NCBI RefSeq assembly: GCF_020521235.1
Contig: NZ_BLAY01000006.1
Location: 1-64,000 of the forward strand
From: Microseira wollei NIES-4236
Lineage (GTDB): Bacteria > Cyanobacteriota > Cyanobacteriia > Cyanobacteriales > Aerosakkonemataceae
Reading direction: 5' to 3'
Length of the DNA stretch: 64,000 nt
In this document: piece by piece, positions 1-8,659 of the stretch
Layout of the letters: each line of letters starts with the position of its first letter
Position numbering within the stretch: position 1 is the stretch's first letter
Position numbers and translations under genes: made by a program
Notes under the pieces: generated by a model
Database searches by the model: none
What the model was told of the DNA's origin: nothing
Seen by the model: only the letters and a program-made list of their open reading frames with translations

Positions 1-120
1 TCATTCACCCTCTGAGCAGTTCTGCATTAAGCTAAGAACAGTTAACCAGATAGCTATTTTTCGAGCGAAAAGTTAACTCCAATTCTTAGCCTGAATCCCC
101 GTCGATTTATCGCGGGGAGT
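1..120 (+). mobile_element. right end of an IS200/IS605-type element
   Basis: The sequence ends in a GAATCCCCGTCG / CGCGGGGAGTG hairpin (97-117), the layout of IS605-family right ends and of the 3' end of TnpB guide RNAs. A second IS605-type end with the same design lies at 18018-18038. The PAS-domain reading frame begins directly after it, so the element interrupts that gene. Any transposase or tnpB gene lies outside the window. Confidence 0.6.
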
Positions 121-1237
121 GGCTCAACCAGAAGACCAACAGCGATTTGCTGAGTGCGTACAAAATCATCTAGCGTTTAACACCCCCTACGCCATCGAGG
201 TGCGAATCCAACGAGGTGATGGCAGTTACGGTTGGTTTCTCTCCCAAGGTAAAGCCGTGCGCGCCAACACCGGACACCCGATTCGCATGGTGGGGTCGAT
301 GATCGATATTACAGCGCGCAAACAGACGGAAGAAAAACTGCGAAAAAGCGAAAATTTTCTCGCCGCCGCGCAAAGGATTGCCCATATTGGGAATTGGGAG
401 TTTGATATTGCCAATCAAAAAATTACTTGGTCGCAAGAGCTATTTCGCATTTACGGTCTTGACCCCAAACAAGGCGAACCCAGCTATGAAGAACTGATCG
501 ATCTGTATCATCGCGACGAACGAGAAAAATTCCGGCGTTTGGTGAAAAGGGCGATCGCAACGGGAAAACCCTAGGAAAGCGAACTCAAAATTGTGCTACC
601 GGATAACTCAGTCCGATACATTGAAGCGAGAGTAGAAGCGGTTTTAGATGGGGAAGGACGGGTTAAAAGCTTGTTTGGCACGGTACAAGATATCAGCGAT
701 CGCAAACTTGCCCTTGCAGCGTTGCGGGACAGCGAAGAACGGTTCCGCCAGTTAGCAGAGCATATCCGAGAAATTTTTTACTTGCAAGATGTCATCGAGG
801 GTCGGATGCTCTATATCAGTCCTGCTTACGAACAAGTCTGGGGACGACCTGGTGCCGAACTTTATGCCAACCTGAATGTCTGGATCGACAGCGTTGTCAG
901 TGAGGATCGCGATCGCGTCAAAAAAGTGTTTTTAATTGATGAGTGGAACACCAGCCAAATCGAAGCAGAATACCGCATTCAACGTCCTGATGGCACGATT
1001 CGCCAGATCAGAGCGCGGGCGTTTCCGATTTACAATGACCAAGGAAAGGTGTATCGTGTGGCTGGCATAGCCGAAGATATTACAGAGCGCAAGCATGGGG
1101 AAGCAGTAGAGCGGCAATTAATCGAGTATTTGCGCCAGCAAGCAGATCTCCAACGCCTTGTAGGAACGATCGCCCAGCGCATCCGCCAGTCTTTAAATTT
1201 GGATGAAATTCTCAATACCACCGTGGCAGAATTGAGA

Positions 1238-1645
1238 GCTTGACTAAATAGCCAAATACTTGGCTAAAGTTACTCATAGTTATTTATGGCGATAATATTG
1301 ACTTTGTTGTAATTTTATGTCATATTTAACATAATGCCGAAAACCAAGGCTTAAAATCTTCTGGGAAAGCAAACCAGCAGCTGCGCTGCAAAACTAGCCA
1401 GCCTGTAAAAAGGTGGAACGGGATACCACGATTCGTTAAATTGGCTGAAAATAATGGTTGAACAATGGCTCTTAGCTTCAAAAACAATTGTTATATCGCC
1501 ATGAAAAATAGGGTAAGCTCAACCGAATTTCCTAGTGGACAAGTTGGAGCCGAATCCCTTGGTGGAAGCAGGAAGCAGACCCAAGAGAAATTAGTTCTAG
1601 TTGAATGGTGAAGCTTAGATAAGTTTAGCCAAGTTCTGTATAGCA
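1238..1645. mobile_element. MITE-like insertion inside the GAF domain
   Basis: GAF coding sequence stops after AGA at 1235-1237 and resumes at CAA 1646-1648 in the same frame. The intervening 408 bp has no coding capacity. Imperfect inverted ends, ACTTGGCTAAA at about 1258 and its complement TTTAGCCAAGT at about 1624, suggest a small non-autonomous element. I cannot identify a clear target duplication or assign a family. Confidence 0.5.
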
Positions 1646-1897
1646 CAATTTCTCCAAACCGACCGGGTAATTATTTATCGCTTTGAACCAGACTGGAGCG
1701 GTACTGTGGTTGTAGAATCTGTAGACCCGGTTTGGGTCAGCATATTGGGCAGGAAAATAGAAGATACCTGTCTGAGTGCGGATCAATGTATCGAACCTTA
1801 CACAAAGCGTCGCATTCGCGCGCTCACAGATATATACTCGGCGGGGATCGATCGCTGTTATGTCAATTGACTGGCAAGTTTCCCAGTCAAAGCAAAC

Positions 1898-2614
1898 TTG
1901 GTTGTACCGATCCTGCAAGGGGAAAGTTTGTGGGGTTTGCTGGTGGCGCAGCATTGTGCTAACCCGCGTCAGTGGCAAGTGCTAGAAATCGATTTACTTC
2001 AACAACTGGCGATGAGTGTAGGAATTGCGATTCAGCAGTCGGAACTTTATCAGCAACTGCAAACTGCCAACTTGGAACTGCAACGACAGGCGAGTCTGGA
2101 TGGGTTAACCCAACTAGCCAACCGTCGCAGGTTTGACGAATATCTTAATATTGAGTGGCTGCGGCACAAACGCGAGCAACTACCGCTATCTTTGATTTTG
2201 TTTGATGCGGATTATTTTAAACTTTACAACGATACCTACGGTCATTTGGCAGGAGATGATTGCTTGCGGCAAATGGCAGTGGCGATCGCAGCTGTTGGAA
2301 GGCGTCCGGCAGATTTAGTCGCTCGCTACGGCGGGGAAGAATTTGCCGTTGTTCTACCCAATACCGACTCCACGGGTGCGATGCACATTGCCAGTACAAT
2401 TCGGCAAGCAGTGCGGCAGTTGGCAATTCCTCATAGTAAGTCTAGTGTGAGCGATCGCGTTACAGTCAGTCTGGGGGTTGCTAGCGTTGTGCCGACAAAA
2501 ACATTATCGTCCCAAGATTTACTTAACGCCGCCGAGCGAGCGCTTTATACTGCCAAACAACAAGGACGCGATCGCTATTGTCTATTTCCAGTTACTGGGG
2601 AGTGCAACTTTTAA
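1898..2614 (+). CDS. surviving GGDEF (diguanylate cyclase) reading frame
   Basis: This is the 3' part of the broken gene above and is open for 238 codons from a TTG. It holds the end of the GAF domain and then a full GGDEF domain. The active-site loop reads GGEEF, a competent variant. An RPAD sequence lies five residues before it and matches the RxxD inhibitory site that binds c-di-GMP. The catalytic domain itself looks intact, so if the segment is translated it could be an unregulated cyclase. No convincing ribosome-binding site precedes the TTG, so translation is doubtful. Confidence 0.45.
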   Translation: MVVPILQGESLWGLLVAQHCANPRQWQVLEIDLLQQLAMSVGIAIQQSELYQQLQTANLELQRQASLDGLTQLANRRRFDEYLNIEWLRHKREQLPLSLILFDADYFKLYNDTYGHLAGDDCLRQMAVAIAAVGRRPADLVARYGGEEFAVVLPNTDSTGAMHIASTIRQAVRQLAIPHSKSSVSDRVTVSLGVASVVPTKTLSSQDLLNAAERALYTAKQQGRDRYCLFPVTGECNF

Positions 2615-3393
2615 ACCGATCGCACCGATATCTTCTGCGCCGTCCGTAAAATCTGCCCTGCTAAAATAGCCGCACCAAAACCATTATCAATATTTACCAC
2701 CCCCACCCCAGCAGCACAAGAGTTGAGCATTGTCAAGAGGGGGGCGAGGCCGCCGAAACTGGCACCGTAACCGATACTGGTGGGAACGGCAATTACCGGA
2801 CAATCTGCCAAACCGGCAACGACGCTGGGTAAAGCGCCTTCCATCCCGGCAACGACGATTAACACGTTGGCAGAGGCAATCACGTGGCGGTTTGCCAGCA
2901 AGCGGTGAATTCCGGCAACCCCCACATCCCAGAGACGCTGTACCCGAAAACCGGATAACTCTGCCGTCACCGCCGCTTCTTCGGCGACGGGCAAATCCGC
3001 AGTCCCCGCCGAGAGGATACCGATATTGCCTGGGTACTGGGGTTCTAAGGCAGCGGGGACGGTAGCGCAAATGCGGGCAGTGGGGTAGTAGTAAAGTTGG
3101 GGTAATTTTTCCTGAACTTGGAGGTAGACATCCGGTTCAATTCGGGTTGCCATTACCACCGGATGACGCTGGCGCATCGTTTGGAAAATTTGCACAATTT
3201 GATCGGGTGTTTTACCGGGACCCCAAATTGCTTCTGGGAATCCGGTACGCAAGGCGCGGTGATTGTCAATTTTGGCAAAATCGCCGACAGGTTCAATGGC
3301 GAAATGCTTGAGCTTTTCTAATGCCACATCTGGGGTAACTTTACCAGCGGCAACAGCTTCTAGGAGAGATTGGAGGGCTTGAGGATGGGACAT
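2611..3393 (-). CDS. larB: LarB, nickel-pincer cofactor biosynthesis carboxylase
   Basis: The 260-residue product matches LarB. This enzyme carboxylates nicotinic acid adenine dinucleotide to pyridinium-3,5-biscarboxylate mononucleotide, the first step of the nickel-pincer nucleotide cofactor of lactate racemase-type enzymes. The C-terminal half is PurE/AIR-carboxylase-like, with glycine-rich stretches (VVAGMEGALPSVVAG, GYGASFGG, GVGVVNIDNG) at roughly residues 165-245. Length is normal for the family. No larC or larE is visible nearby; in cyanobacteria larB is often isolated. The gene converges tail to tail with the decayed GGDEF gene and overlaps its end by 4 bp. Confidence 0.9.
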   Translation of the reverse strand: MSHPQALQSLLEAVAAGKVTPDVALEKLKHFAIEPVGDFAKIDNHRALRTGFPEAIWGPGKTPDQIVQIFQTMRQRHPVVMATRIEPDVYLQVQEKLPQLYYYPTARICATVPAALEPQYPGNIGILSAGTADLPVAEEAAVTAELSGFRVQRLWDVGVAGIHRLLANRHVIASANVLIVVAGMEGALPSVVAGLADCPVIAVPTSIGYGASFGGLAPLLTMLNSCAAGVGVVNIDNGFGAAILAGQILRTAQKISVRSV

Positions 3394-3497
3394 TCTTTTA
3401 TTGTGTCACTTTGGAGTGCAATCGCTGTTTTTCCTGCTAGATTTTTTCACTGGCTTGAGCTTGGATTACACTGGGAAAAAATGGCATCTTAATTCCC

Positions 3498-3791
3498 ATG
3501 ACTGTACAAGCGATCTCGCGTTACGTCACGGGGAACCCAGAAATTTTACAAGGCGAACCGATTATTGCAGGGACGAGAACCTCAGTTCGTGCCATCGTAG
3601 GGTTGTGGCGTTTAGCTGTATCTGCTGAAGAAATCCCGACGCACTTACCCCATCTGACATTGGCTCAAGTTTTCGATGCACTGAGCTTTTATTTAGACAA
3701 TCAGGAAGAAATTAATACCTATATTGAACGCAATCGGATTCCTGAAGAATTGGTGCATCCCGCAGTAAAAGCTGCCATGAAACAACCGTGA
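3498..3791 (+). CDS. DUF433 antitoxin
   Basis: A 97-residue DUF433 protein with the typical NPEILQGEPIIAGTRTSVRAIV core, which folds as a helix-turn-helix domain seen in VapB54-type antitoxins. The C-terminal half (IPTHLPHLTLAQVFDAL, then YLDNQEEINTYI) continues the family pattern. Its TGA stop overlaps the GTG start of the next gene by four bases (GTGA), which indicates translational coupling. It probably neutralises the downstream DUF5615 protein and represses the pair's promoter; that role is inferred from the family. Confidence 0.85.
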   Translation: MTVQAISRYVTGNPEILQGEPIIAGTRTSVRAIVGLWRLAVSAEEIPTHLPHLTLAQVFDALSFYLDNQEEINTYIERNRIPEELVHPAVKAAMKQP

Positions 3792-4132
3792 AATTATTTG
3801 CAACCCTTTATTCTGATGAAGATGTTTCGATGCTTGTAGCCACTTTGTTGCGAGGTAAAGGCTTCAATGTAACGACAGTGCATTCCGAAGGAATGCTGGG
3901 TGCGTCGGACAGGGAACAATTAGCTTATGCTGCATCGGTCGAGCGATGTCTGCTTACCCATAATAGAGTGGATTTCGAGCGACTGCACTTGAAGTATATC
4001 GCAGATGGGCAGCAGCATTCAGGGATTATTATAGTGCCTCAAAAGACGCCTCACGAAATTGCCCAACTCCTTGGGATTTTGTTAGACGCGCTAACAGCTG
4101 ACGAAATTGCTAACCAGTTATTGTATGTGTAG
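3788..4132 (+). CDS. DUF5615 PIN-like toxin
   Basis: A 114-residue DUF5615 protein, the usual partner of DUF433. The N-terminal YSDEDVS and the internal LLTHNRVDFERLH follow the PIN-like pattern of scattered acidic residues that bind metal in ribonucleases. It starts with GTG inside the antitoxin stop codon. The expected activity is RNA cleavage when not bound by its antitoxin; this is inferred from family membership. Length is normal and no lesion is visible, so the pair looks functional. Confidence 0.85.
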   Translation: MKLFATLYSDEDVSMLVATLLRGKGFNVTTVHSEGMLGASDREQLAYAASVERCLLTHNRVDFERLHLKYIADGQQHSGIIIVPQKTPHEIAQLLGILLDALTADEIANQLLYV

Positions 4133-4196
4133 CGCGGCAGATAACATATCACCTCACAGCAAAAACTCAAACAATCGTTTCTTGCAGGGATTTGTT

Positions 4197-4338
4197 ATAT
4201 CATGTCCAATAGCAACGGTTGTGTAAATGCTAATAGCTAATCGCTGACTGCTCTGGAGGCAATTGAATTGCGAGCAATTACCAATTAGCAATTAGCTATT
4301 AGCCATCGATACACTACCGATACCTAAGGACATGATAT
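4197..4338. repeat. ATATCATGTCC-ended interspersed repeat, copy A
   Basis: About 142 bp bounded by ATATCATGTCC (4197-4207) and its complement GGACATGATAT (4328-4338). The inside carries CAACGGTTGTGTAA near one end, GATACACTACCGATACC near the other, and GCTAAT/AATTAGC heptamers between. Related copies lie at 9702-9836, 54857-54984, 62672-62775 and 62947-63087. Its right end reaches the stop codon of the DUF29 gene. Confidence 0.8.
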
Positions 4339-4796
4339 TATACTTCGCTTTCCCAGAATATTTCTGTTAGTATCGCATCCAAATCGTGGCTAAAATTCCA
4401 TGTTTCAGGAAACTCGGTTTCGGGATATTCTTCGCGCACTTCCTCAAGCGCTTCTTGATAAACCTCGTCAAATTCTACCAGCAAATGATTGCGTAAGCTG
4501 GGAGACTTTTTCAGCAGGCGCTTTAAATCGTTGCGCTGTGTACGAATGGTAACTTGCCAACCTCGAAAACAATCGGGCAGAAGCACGTAGCACCGTTTAA
4601 GAATGTGAGCCAGAATTGTTTTGAGACGGCTTTCTACCTCATGCTTTTGCGAAATACCCAAAGCCTCAATCTCCTCCACCAAATTGTCCCAATCCAAATT
4701 ATCAACCTCCCGCGCTTTTAACCGCGCTACTGTATCTTCTATCCATAATGCAAAATCCCGTTCGTATAGGGTTGCTTGAGTAGTATTGGATACCAT
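4338..4796 (-). CDS. DUF29 family protein
   Basis: A 152-residue DUF29 protein, a family that is expanded in cyanobacteria and has no firmly established function. The N-terminal LYERDFALWIEDTVARLK, the following LDWDNLVEEIEALG and the central RLKTILAHILK are the family landmarks. It is predicted soluble and largely helical. The stop codon lies at the edge of an interspersed repeat, so the last residues may have been altered by that insertion. It is followed on the same strand by a substrate-binding protein gene, with tandem repeats between. Confidence 0.85.
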   Translation of the reverse strand: MVSNTTQATLYERDFALWIEDTVARLKAREVDNLDWDNLVEEIEALGISQKHEVESRLKTILAHILKRCYVLLPDCFRGWQVTIRTQRNDLKRLLKKSPSLRNHLLVEFDEVYQEALEEVREEYPETEFPETWNFSHDLDAILTEIFWESEV

Positions 4797-4826
4797 GACT
4801 TTTTCACCAATTATTGTACGCTAATG

Positions 4827-4866
4827 GGTAATAGTTCTTTCCCATTACCCATTACCCATTACCCAA
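4827..4866. repeat. short inverted heptamer repeat (TAATGGG/CCCATTA)
   Basis: GGGTAAT-type units face CCCATTA units repeated about four times, with a short AGTTCTTT centre. It sits between the substrate-binding protein gene and the DUF29 gene. Confidence 0.7.
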
Positions 4867-4867
4867 T

Positions 4868-6658
4868 CTATTTCGTTACTTGCAATTCATACAAGTTCCA
4901 GAATGGGCCACCGAGGGCTGAGTATCTCACACCTTGGATGCGATCGCTCACCGCCTGCAAGTCCAACCGTTCTACCAGGTGTATAAACGGCAACTGTTCG
5001 GAAGCAATGCGCTGATATTGGTGATAAATTTCTATGCGTTTTTTCTCATCTAATTCTTGCGCGCCTTGCTTATAAAGGCGGTCAATTTCCTTTTCCCATT
5101 CAGAAACTTCCCAGCCAATTAAAGGTTGAGAACCCGGCTGTGGTCCTTGATTAAATGCATGGGACGACCCGGTAGTTTTCCAAATATTGCTAGCACTGTG
5201 CGGCTCGATCCCGCTTCCAGCAAATCCGCCCAGATAACAATCCCAATCCTGGGTTTCTTTCAGTTTTTGTAGATAAGCATTGAAGCTGATAATTTGCAAA
5301 TCGACTTGAATCCCAATCTTCGCCAAATCCCGTTTAATCTGCGCCGCCATATCGATCCTTGTTTTCCTTTCGGAATTCGTTAACAGCGTGAATCGTACTG
5401 GTTTACCATCCTTATCTACAAGCTGATTGTCTGAATTATATTTGAATCCAGCTTGTAACAGCAATTCCTTGGATTTCTCCGGAGCGTAATTGTAAACTTT
5501 TAACCCTTTTTCCGGCGGCAAGAAAAAGGGACTTTTGACATAAACAAACGAATTTTGCAGTTCTCCCAGTCCCCGAAACACATTGACTTTCATCGTTTCG
5601 CGGTCAAGTGCATAAGCAACTGCTTGTCTGAATTCCTTGGTATTGAACCAGCGAGACTTGATTGGATCTACTAAAGGCTGTCCCTTAGCATTCTTGGCTT
5701 TATTCAAATTGAAAGCAATAAAAGTTGTTCCCGTATTTGGCCCCCCGTTATATATTTTAAAACCCGCTCGCTTTTCCTCGCGCTTCAATAACTGAAAAGC
5801 TTCTGGAGCCACTTCTAAAGTATCCAACTGTCCCGAACGAAAACTAACTAATTGGTTATCCGTCGATTCAATAATTTGCCAAACAATCCGCTCGATATAA
5901 GGTTGGGGATTGCCTTGACTATCCTTGCGCCAATAATATGGATTGCGCCGGAATATGACTCGCTGACTGGGAGTGTAACTTTCCATCACATAGTAGCCAT
6001 TCCCGATAATTTCTTTCGGGTCGCTTCCAGTTCCCCAAGTTGTCAGAAACTTGGGATTACCATTAGAATCGATTGTACGAACGGCGTCTTTTAGCGCATG
6101 GGCTGGCATAATGGGAATGCCGCCTACATATCTTAAAAAAGGCGCAAAAGGTTCGGGTACGGTGAATTCAACTCGGCGTGAGTCGAGTTTTTTTACACTT
6201 GGTAAAGCGCGGCTTTCGCCAATTTCTAAAATATCTCTGACCGAAGTGGGAATTTTGGTGTTAAAGTAAATTTCGTTGTAAGTAAAGACAACATCATCAG
6301 CAGTCATTGGCTGACCATCCGACCATTTGAGTCCTTCACGCAGGGTAATGACTATGCGCTTTTTATCTTCGGAAACTTCCCAAGATTCGGCTAAATTTGG
6401 TTCGAGTTGGGAGGTGAAGGGATTTTCGCTAATTAAACCATCGTAGATAAAGCCAAAAACGCTGTAGGCAGATTCGTTGAGTGCGTAGTTAAAAGTAGAA
6501 GGTTCGCCAAGAACGGCAACAACGATTTGGGGAACTCTAGCCGCTTCTGCTTTAAACTGGGATGGGTTACACGATGTGAGAGCAACAGCTACCACACCCG
6601 CCACCATCACCGCCATCCAACGCCGCCAAGTTTTGTAAATCATAGTTAAGAGTTTCAT
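4868..6658 (-). CDS. peptide/nickel-type ABC transporter substrate-binding lipoprotein
   Basis: A 596-residue family-5 (DppA/OppA/NikA-like) extracytoplasmic binding protein. I chose the ATG at 6658 over one 13 codons upstream because it avoids overlap with the preceding gene and gives a normal lipoprotein signal: a basic start, a hydrophobic stretch at residues 14-27, and a VALTSC lipobox with Cys30 as lipidation site. The mature part has the family features: TFNYALNESAYSVFGFIYDGL near the start, LAESWEVSEDKKRIVITLREGLKWSDGQPMTADD-type motifs, and the conserved FRQAVAYALDR near residue 340. It should capture oligopeptides or similar ligands for an importer, but no permease or ATPase genes are adjacent. 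The stop codon lies next to a CCCATTA repeat array. Confidence 0.9.
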   Translation of the reverse strand: MKLLTMIYKTWRRWMAVMVAGVVAVALTSCNPSQFKAEAARVPQIVVAVLGEPSTFNYALNESAYSVFGFIYDGLISENPFTSQLEPNLAESWEVSEDKKRIVITLREGLKWSDGQPMTADDVVFTYNEIYFNTKIPTSVRDILEIGESRALPSVKKLDSRRVEFTVPEPFAPFLRYVGGIPIMPAHALKDAVRTIDSNGNPKFLTTWGTGSDPKEIIGNGYYVMESYTPSQRVIFRRNPYYWRKDSQGNPQPYIERIVWQIIESTDNQLVSFRSGQLDTLEVAPEAFQLLKREEKRAGFKIYNGGPNTGTTFIAFNLNKAKNAKGQPLVDPIKSRWFNTKEFRQAVAYALDRETMKVNVFRGLGELQNSFVYVKSPFFLPPEKGLKVYNYAPEKSKELLLQAGFKYNSDNQLVDKDGKPVRFTLLTNSERKTRIDMAAQIKRDLAKIGIQVDLQIISFNAYLQKLKETQDWDCYLGGFAGSGIEPHSASNIWKTTGSSHAFNQGPQPGSQPLIGWEVSEWEKEIDRLYKQGAQELDEKKRIEIYHQYQRIASEQLPFIHLVERLDLQAVSDRIQGVRYSALGGPFWNLYELQVTK

Positions 6659-6678
6659 AATTTTTACTGTACCGACAT

Positions 6679-7290
6679 TTACTGCGATTGTAGCCAACCC
6701 AGGAAATCCCCGGTGCGGCTGAAATAATTTTCTACACCAGCATTCCGCAAAGCTTCTCGCACTTCCAACGTGCCAAAGTCTTTGGTATTGCTACTCATAA
6801 ATACTTTAACTTGAGTTGGGTGCAACCCTGCGTGACCGAGAATGCAATGTAAAATCAAGTTATCTGTCGGGTCTTCAATCATATCTCTATCCAAACTTTG
6901 CTGAAGTATATCAGTCGTTAACGCAATCAAATCTGCCTTACTTGCTATTTGCTTAAGTGCTTGAGTTAGCCGCAACTCAGTATCATCCATTAAACTTTCA
7001 TTTTCATCACGAGCTTGGCTTAAGAGTAAGTTAAGAGCTTGAGCATGAGGTGAAACAAGGTTTCGTTTTGACTGATTAATTTGAATGTCCAGTTCTTGGT
7101 TAAAACGTTTGCGAGCTTTTTTATCTTGTTCTAAAGCCGCTAAAGCCTCCAGACAGCAAATACTGGGTATTGCTATCTGAACTGATGGCGGCGGATTTTG
7201 TAGCAAAGTATCGGCTTGAGGGTCGCGTCCTGTGGCAATACTCATCAGAAAGTTTGTTTCAATGTAGAATATCAAGCCGTATCTCCACAT
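6679..7290 (-). CDS. PIN-domain protein
   Basis: A 203-residue protein with a PIN-like layout. YIETNFLMSIATGRDPQAD lies at the N-terminus, acidic residues follow in the middle (EALAALEQ), DPTDNLILHCIL comes later, and the tail has VFMSSNTKDFG. These match the spaced acidic residues of PIN ribonucleases. The ATG at 7290 was chosen because it starts just before the conserved first strand; it lies inside the 3' end of the upstream gene, an overlap of 32 bp that indicates coupling. It is longer than typical VapC toxins (about 130 residues). A toxin role is possible but unproven. Confidence 0.65.
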   Translation of the reverse strand: MWRYGLIFYIETNFLMSIATGRDPQADTLLQNPPPSVQIAIPSICCLEALAALEQDKKARKRFNQELDIQINQSKRNLVSPHAQALNLLLSQARDENESLMDDTELRLTQALKQIASKADLIALTTDILQQSLDRDMIEDPTDNLILHCILGHAGLHPTQVKVFMSSNTKDFGTLEVREALRNAGVENYFSRTGDFLGWLQSQ

Positions 7291-7840
7291 CAGATTGTGT
7301 TGAACCATCTTTGAGCAACGGCAATAAACCAATTGCTTCGATTAGCTCTAAAGCTGGGGGTGTTTCCGACTTCCAATGATATACCAAATCATCTATCCAA
7401 GATTTAGTCATTCCTACTAGATAAGAAGCACTCAAAGAAGAACGTGACTTCTGCTTGCTCTCAATATCCGGGGCATAGCGACTTAGCACATCAATTACTT
7501 TAAGCGTACAAATTGGTTCTGCTACATTATCGCTGTACCAAGCAAAAATCAGGATGTCTTCTTTATCCAGCAGGATCATAAAAGGAATTACACCTCTGGC
7601 TGCTTTGAAGTAACCAACATATTCGGTGATAAACAGCGGTCTTAACTTCTGTCCGTGGGCTTGAATTAACACAACAATTCTTTCTTCTGCGTCGAGGGCG
7701 ACGCCATGAGCATAAATTCGCAGTGCTTCTTCCCATTTTCTGGTTTTTATCGACTTAGTTTCCCCATTTTCTGGTGATGGGGAATGTAGAACGATACGAA
7801 ATATCGTTCTTTGGTATCTTTCAATTAAGGATTCAGTCAT
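7259..7840 (-). CDS. unknown protein coupled to the PIN-domain gene
   Basis: A 193-residue soluble protein that I do not recognise. The N-terminal half has mixed alpha/beta character with a run of strands (EERIVVLIQAHG, PLFITEYVG, GVIPFMILLDKEDILIFAWYS). The C-terminal half is charged and helical. The gene overlaps the start of the PIN-domain gene and is probably co-transcribed with it, which makes an antitoxin, inhibitor or targeting role conceivable. It does not look like a standard VapB, PHD or RelB antitoxin and is larger than those. Confidence 0.6.
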   Translation of the reverse strand: MTESLIERYQRTIFRIVLHSPSPENGETKSIKTRKWEEALRIYAHGVALDAEERIVVLIQAHGQKLRPLFITEYVGYFKAARGVIPFMILLDKEDILIFAWYSDNVAEPICTLKVIDVLSRYAPDIESKQKSRSSLSASYLVGMTKSWIDDLVYHWKSETPPALELIEAIGLLPLLKDGSTQSDVEIRLDILH

Positions 7841-7868
7841 TTTGAATGCCCGGATTAAGGATTAAACT

Positions 7869-8351
7869 TTATTCCTTTTTTTCTAGCAAGACTACGGCGT
7901 AGGCGGCTATTCCTGCTTCTTGTCCAACGGCGTCTAATTTCTCGTTGGTAGTTGCTTTAACGCCGATTTGGTCTGCTTCTAAGTTTAAAACGCTGGCGAG
8001 GCGCGATCGCATCTCCCCTATATGCGGTTTCAGTTTCGGACGTTCCGCCACCACGACGGAATCAATATTACTCACTCGCCAACCTTTCTCCTGCACTAAC
8101 CCATATACCTGCTTTAACAACTCCAGGCTATCTGCCCCCGCCCATTTTGCATCGGTTGGCGGAAAATAATGTCCGATATCCCCCAAACTCAACGCACCCA
8201 GCATCGCATCCATGATGGCGTGAGTTAAGACATCGGCGTCGCTATGTCCCAACAGTCCCATTTCGTGGGGAATGTTCACCCCGCCTAAAATTAAAGGACG
8301 ACCCGTAACCAATCTGTGAATATCGTAGCCGTTGCCAATTCTGAGAGACAT
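7869..8351 (-). CDS. ispF: IspF, 2-C-methyl-D-erythritol 2,4-cyclodiphosphate synthase
   Basis: A 160-residue IspF of the MEP isoprenoid pathway, which cyclises CDP-methylerythritol phosphate to the 2,4-cyclodiphosphate and releases CMP. Asp10 and His12 in GNGYDIHRL and His44 in [10 protein letters not shown] are the expected zinc ligands; LGHSDADV and the late [21 protein letters not shown] are also diagnostic. The frame extends 45 codons upstream, but the conserved domain starts at the ATG at 8351, so the extension is not likely coding. The length matches the family. This pathway feeds carotenoid, phytol and quinone side-chain synthesis. Confidence 0.95.
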   Translation of the reverse strand: MSLRIGNGYDIHRLVTGRPLILGGVNIPHEMGLLGHSDADVLTHAIMDAMLGALSLGDIGHYFPPTDAKWAGADSLELLKQVYGLVQEKGWRVSNIDSVVVAERPKLKPHIGEMRSRLASVLNLEADQIGVKATTNEKLDAVGQEAGIAAYAVVLLEKKE

Positions 8352-8428
8352 AGTGGTTGTAAAATCCTGAATCTTGCCCTTCCGTATTTTACGAGCGATC
8401 GCTCTGCATGGGATCGGTCTTTTTCCTC

Positions 8429-8610
8429 TAACAAGTCGCAGATGGTGCGTTACACTTCCAGGACTTACGCAGGACGAGAAAAGCAACCAGGTTTCTTAGT
8501 TGATTTCTCGTTTCCTCTCCCAAGGATTTTTCGTAGAAACCGGGAACTTGCGCGTAAGCTAACAAGTCGCAGATGGTGCGTTAACGAAGTGTAACGCACC
8601 ATCTGCTACT
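8429..8610. repeat. interspersed repeat cluster upstream of ispF
   Basis: AACAAGTCGCAGATGGTGCG occurs twice in direct orientation (starting about 8429 and 8560), and its complement CGCACCATCTGC follows at about 8596. Between them is an element with ends GGACTTACGC (8461) and GCGCGTAAGC (about 8550) and an AACCAGGTTTCTT / AGAAACCGGGAA centre, related to 24487-24596. No gene is visible between 8352 and 8659. Confidence 0.65.
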
Positions 8611-8659
8611 TAATCGCAAAGGTTAGGGTTCAAACCAATTACCAATTACCAATTACCCA

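Larger units (their letters stand above)
119..2614 (+). pseudogene. decayed PAS-PAS-PAS-GAF-GGDEF signalling protein
   Basis: One reading frame (the frame of position 119) encodes in order a truncated PAS/PAC module, two further PAS/PAC modules, a GAF domain and a C-terminal GGDEF domain. This is the architecture of a multi-sensor diguanylate cyclase, which would make c-di-GMP. The gene carries four lesions: an IS605-type right end removes the 5' part; TAG at 572-574 interrupts the second PAS; about 408 bp are inserted at 1238-1645 inside the GAF domain; and TGA at about 1866 interrupts the GAF. The frame is the same on both sides of every lesion, so all are recent. Translation of 1646-1865 gives GAF sequence that continues smoothly from the part ending at 1237. 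No full-length product can form, although the terminal GGDEF module might still be made alone. Confidence 0.85.

Noticed and set aside
3401-3628. 75-codon frame before the DUF433 gene
   Set aside because: It overlaps the antitoxin start in another frame and has no conserved pattern.
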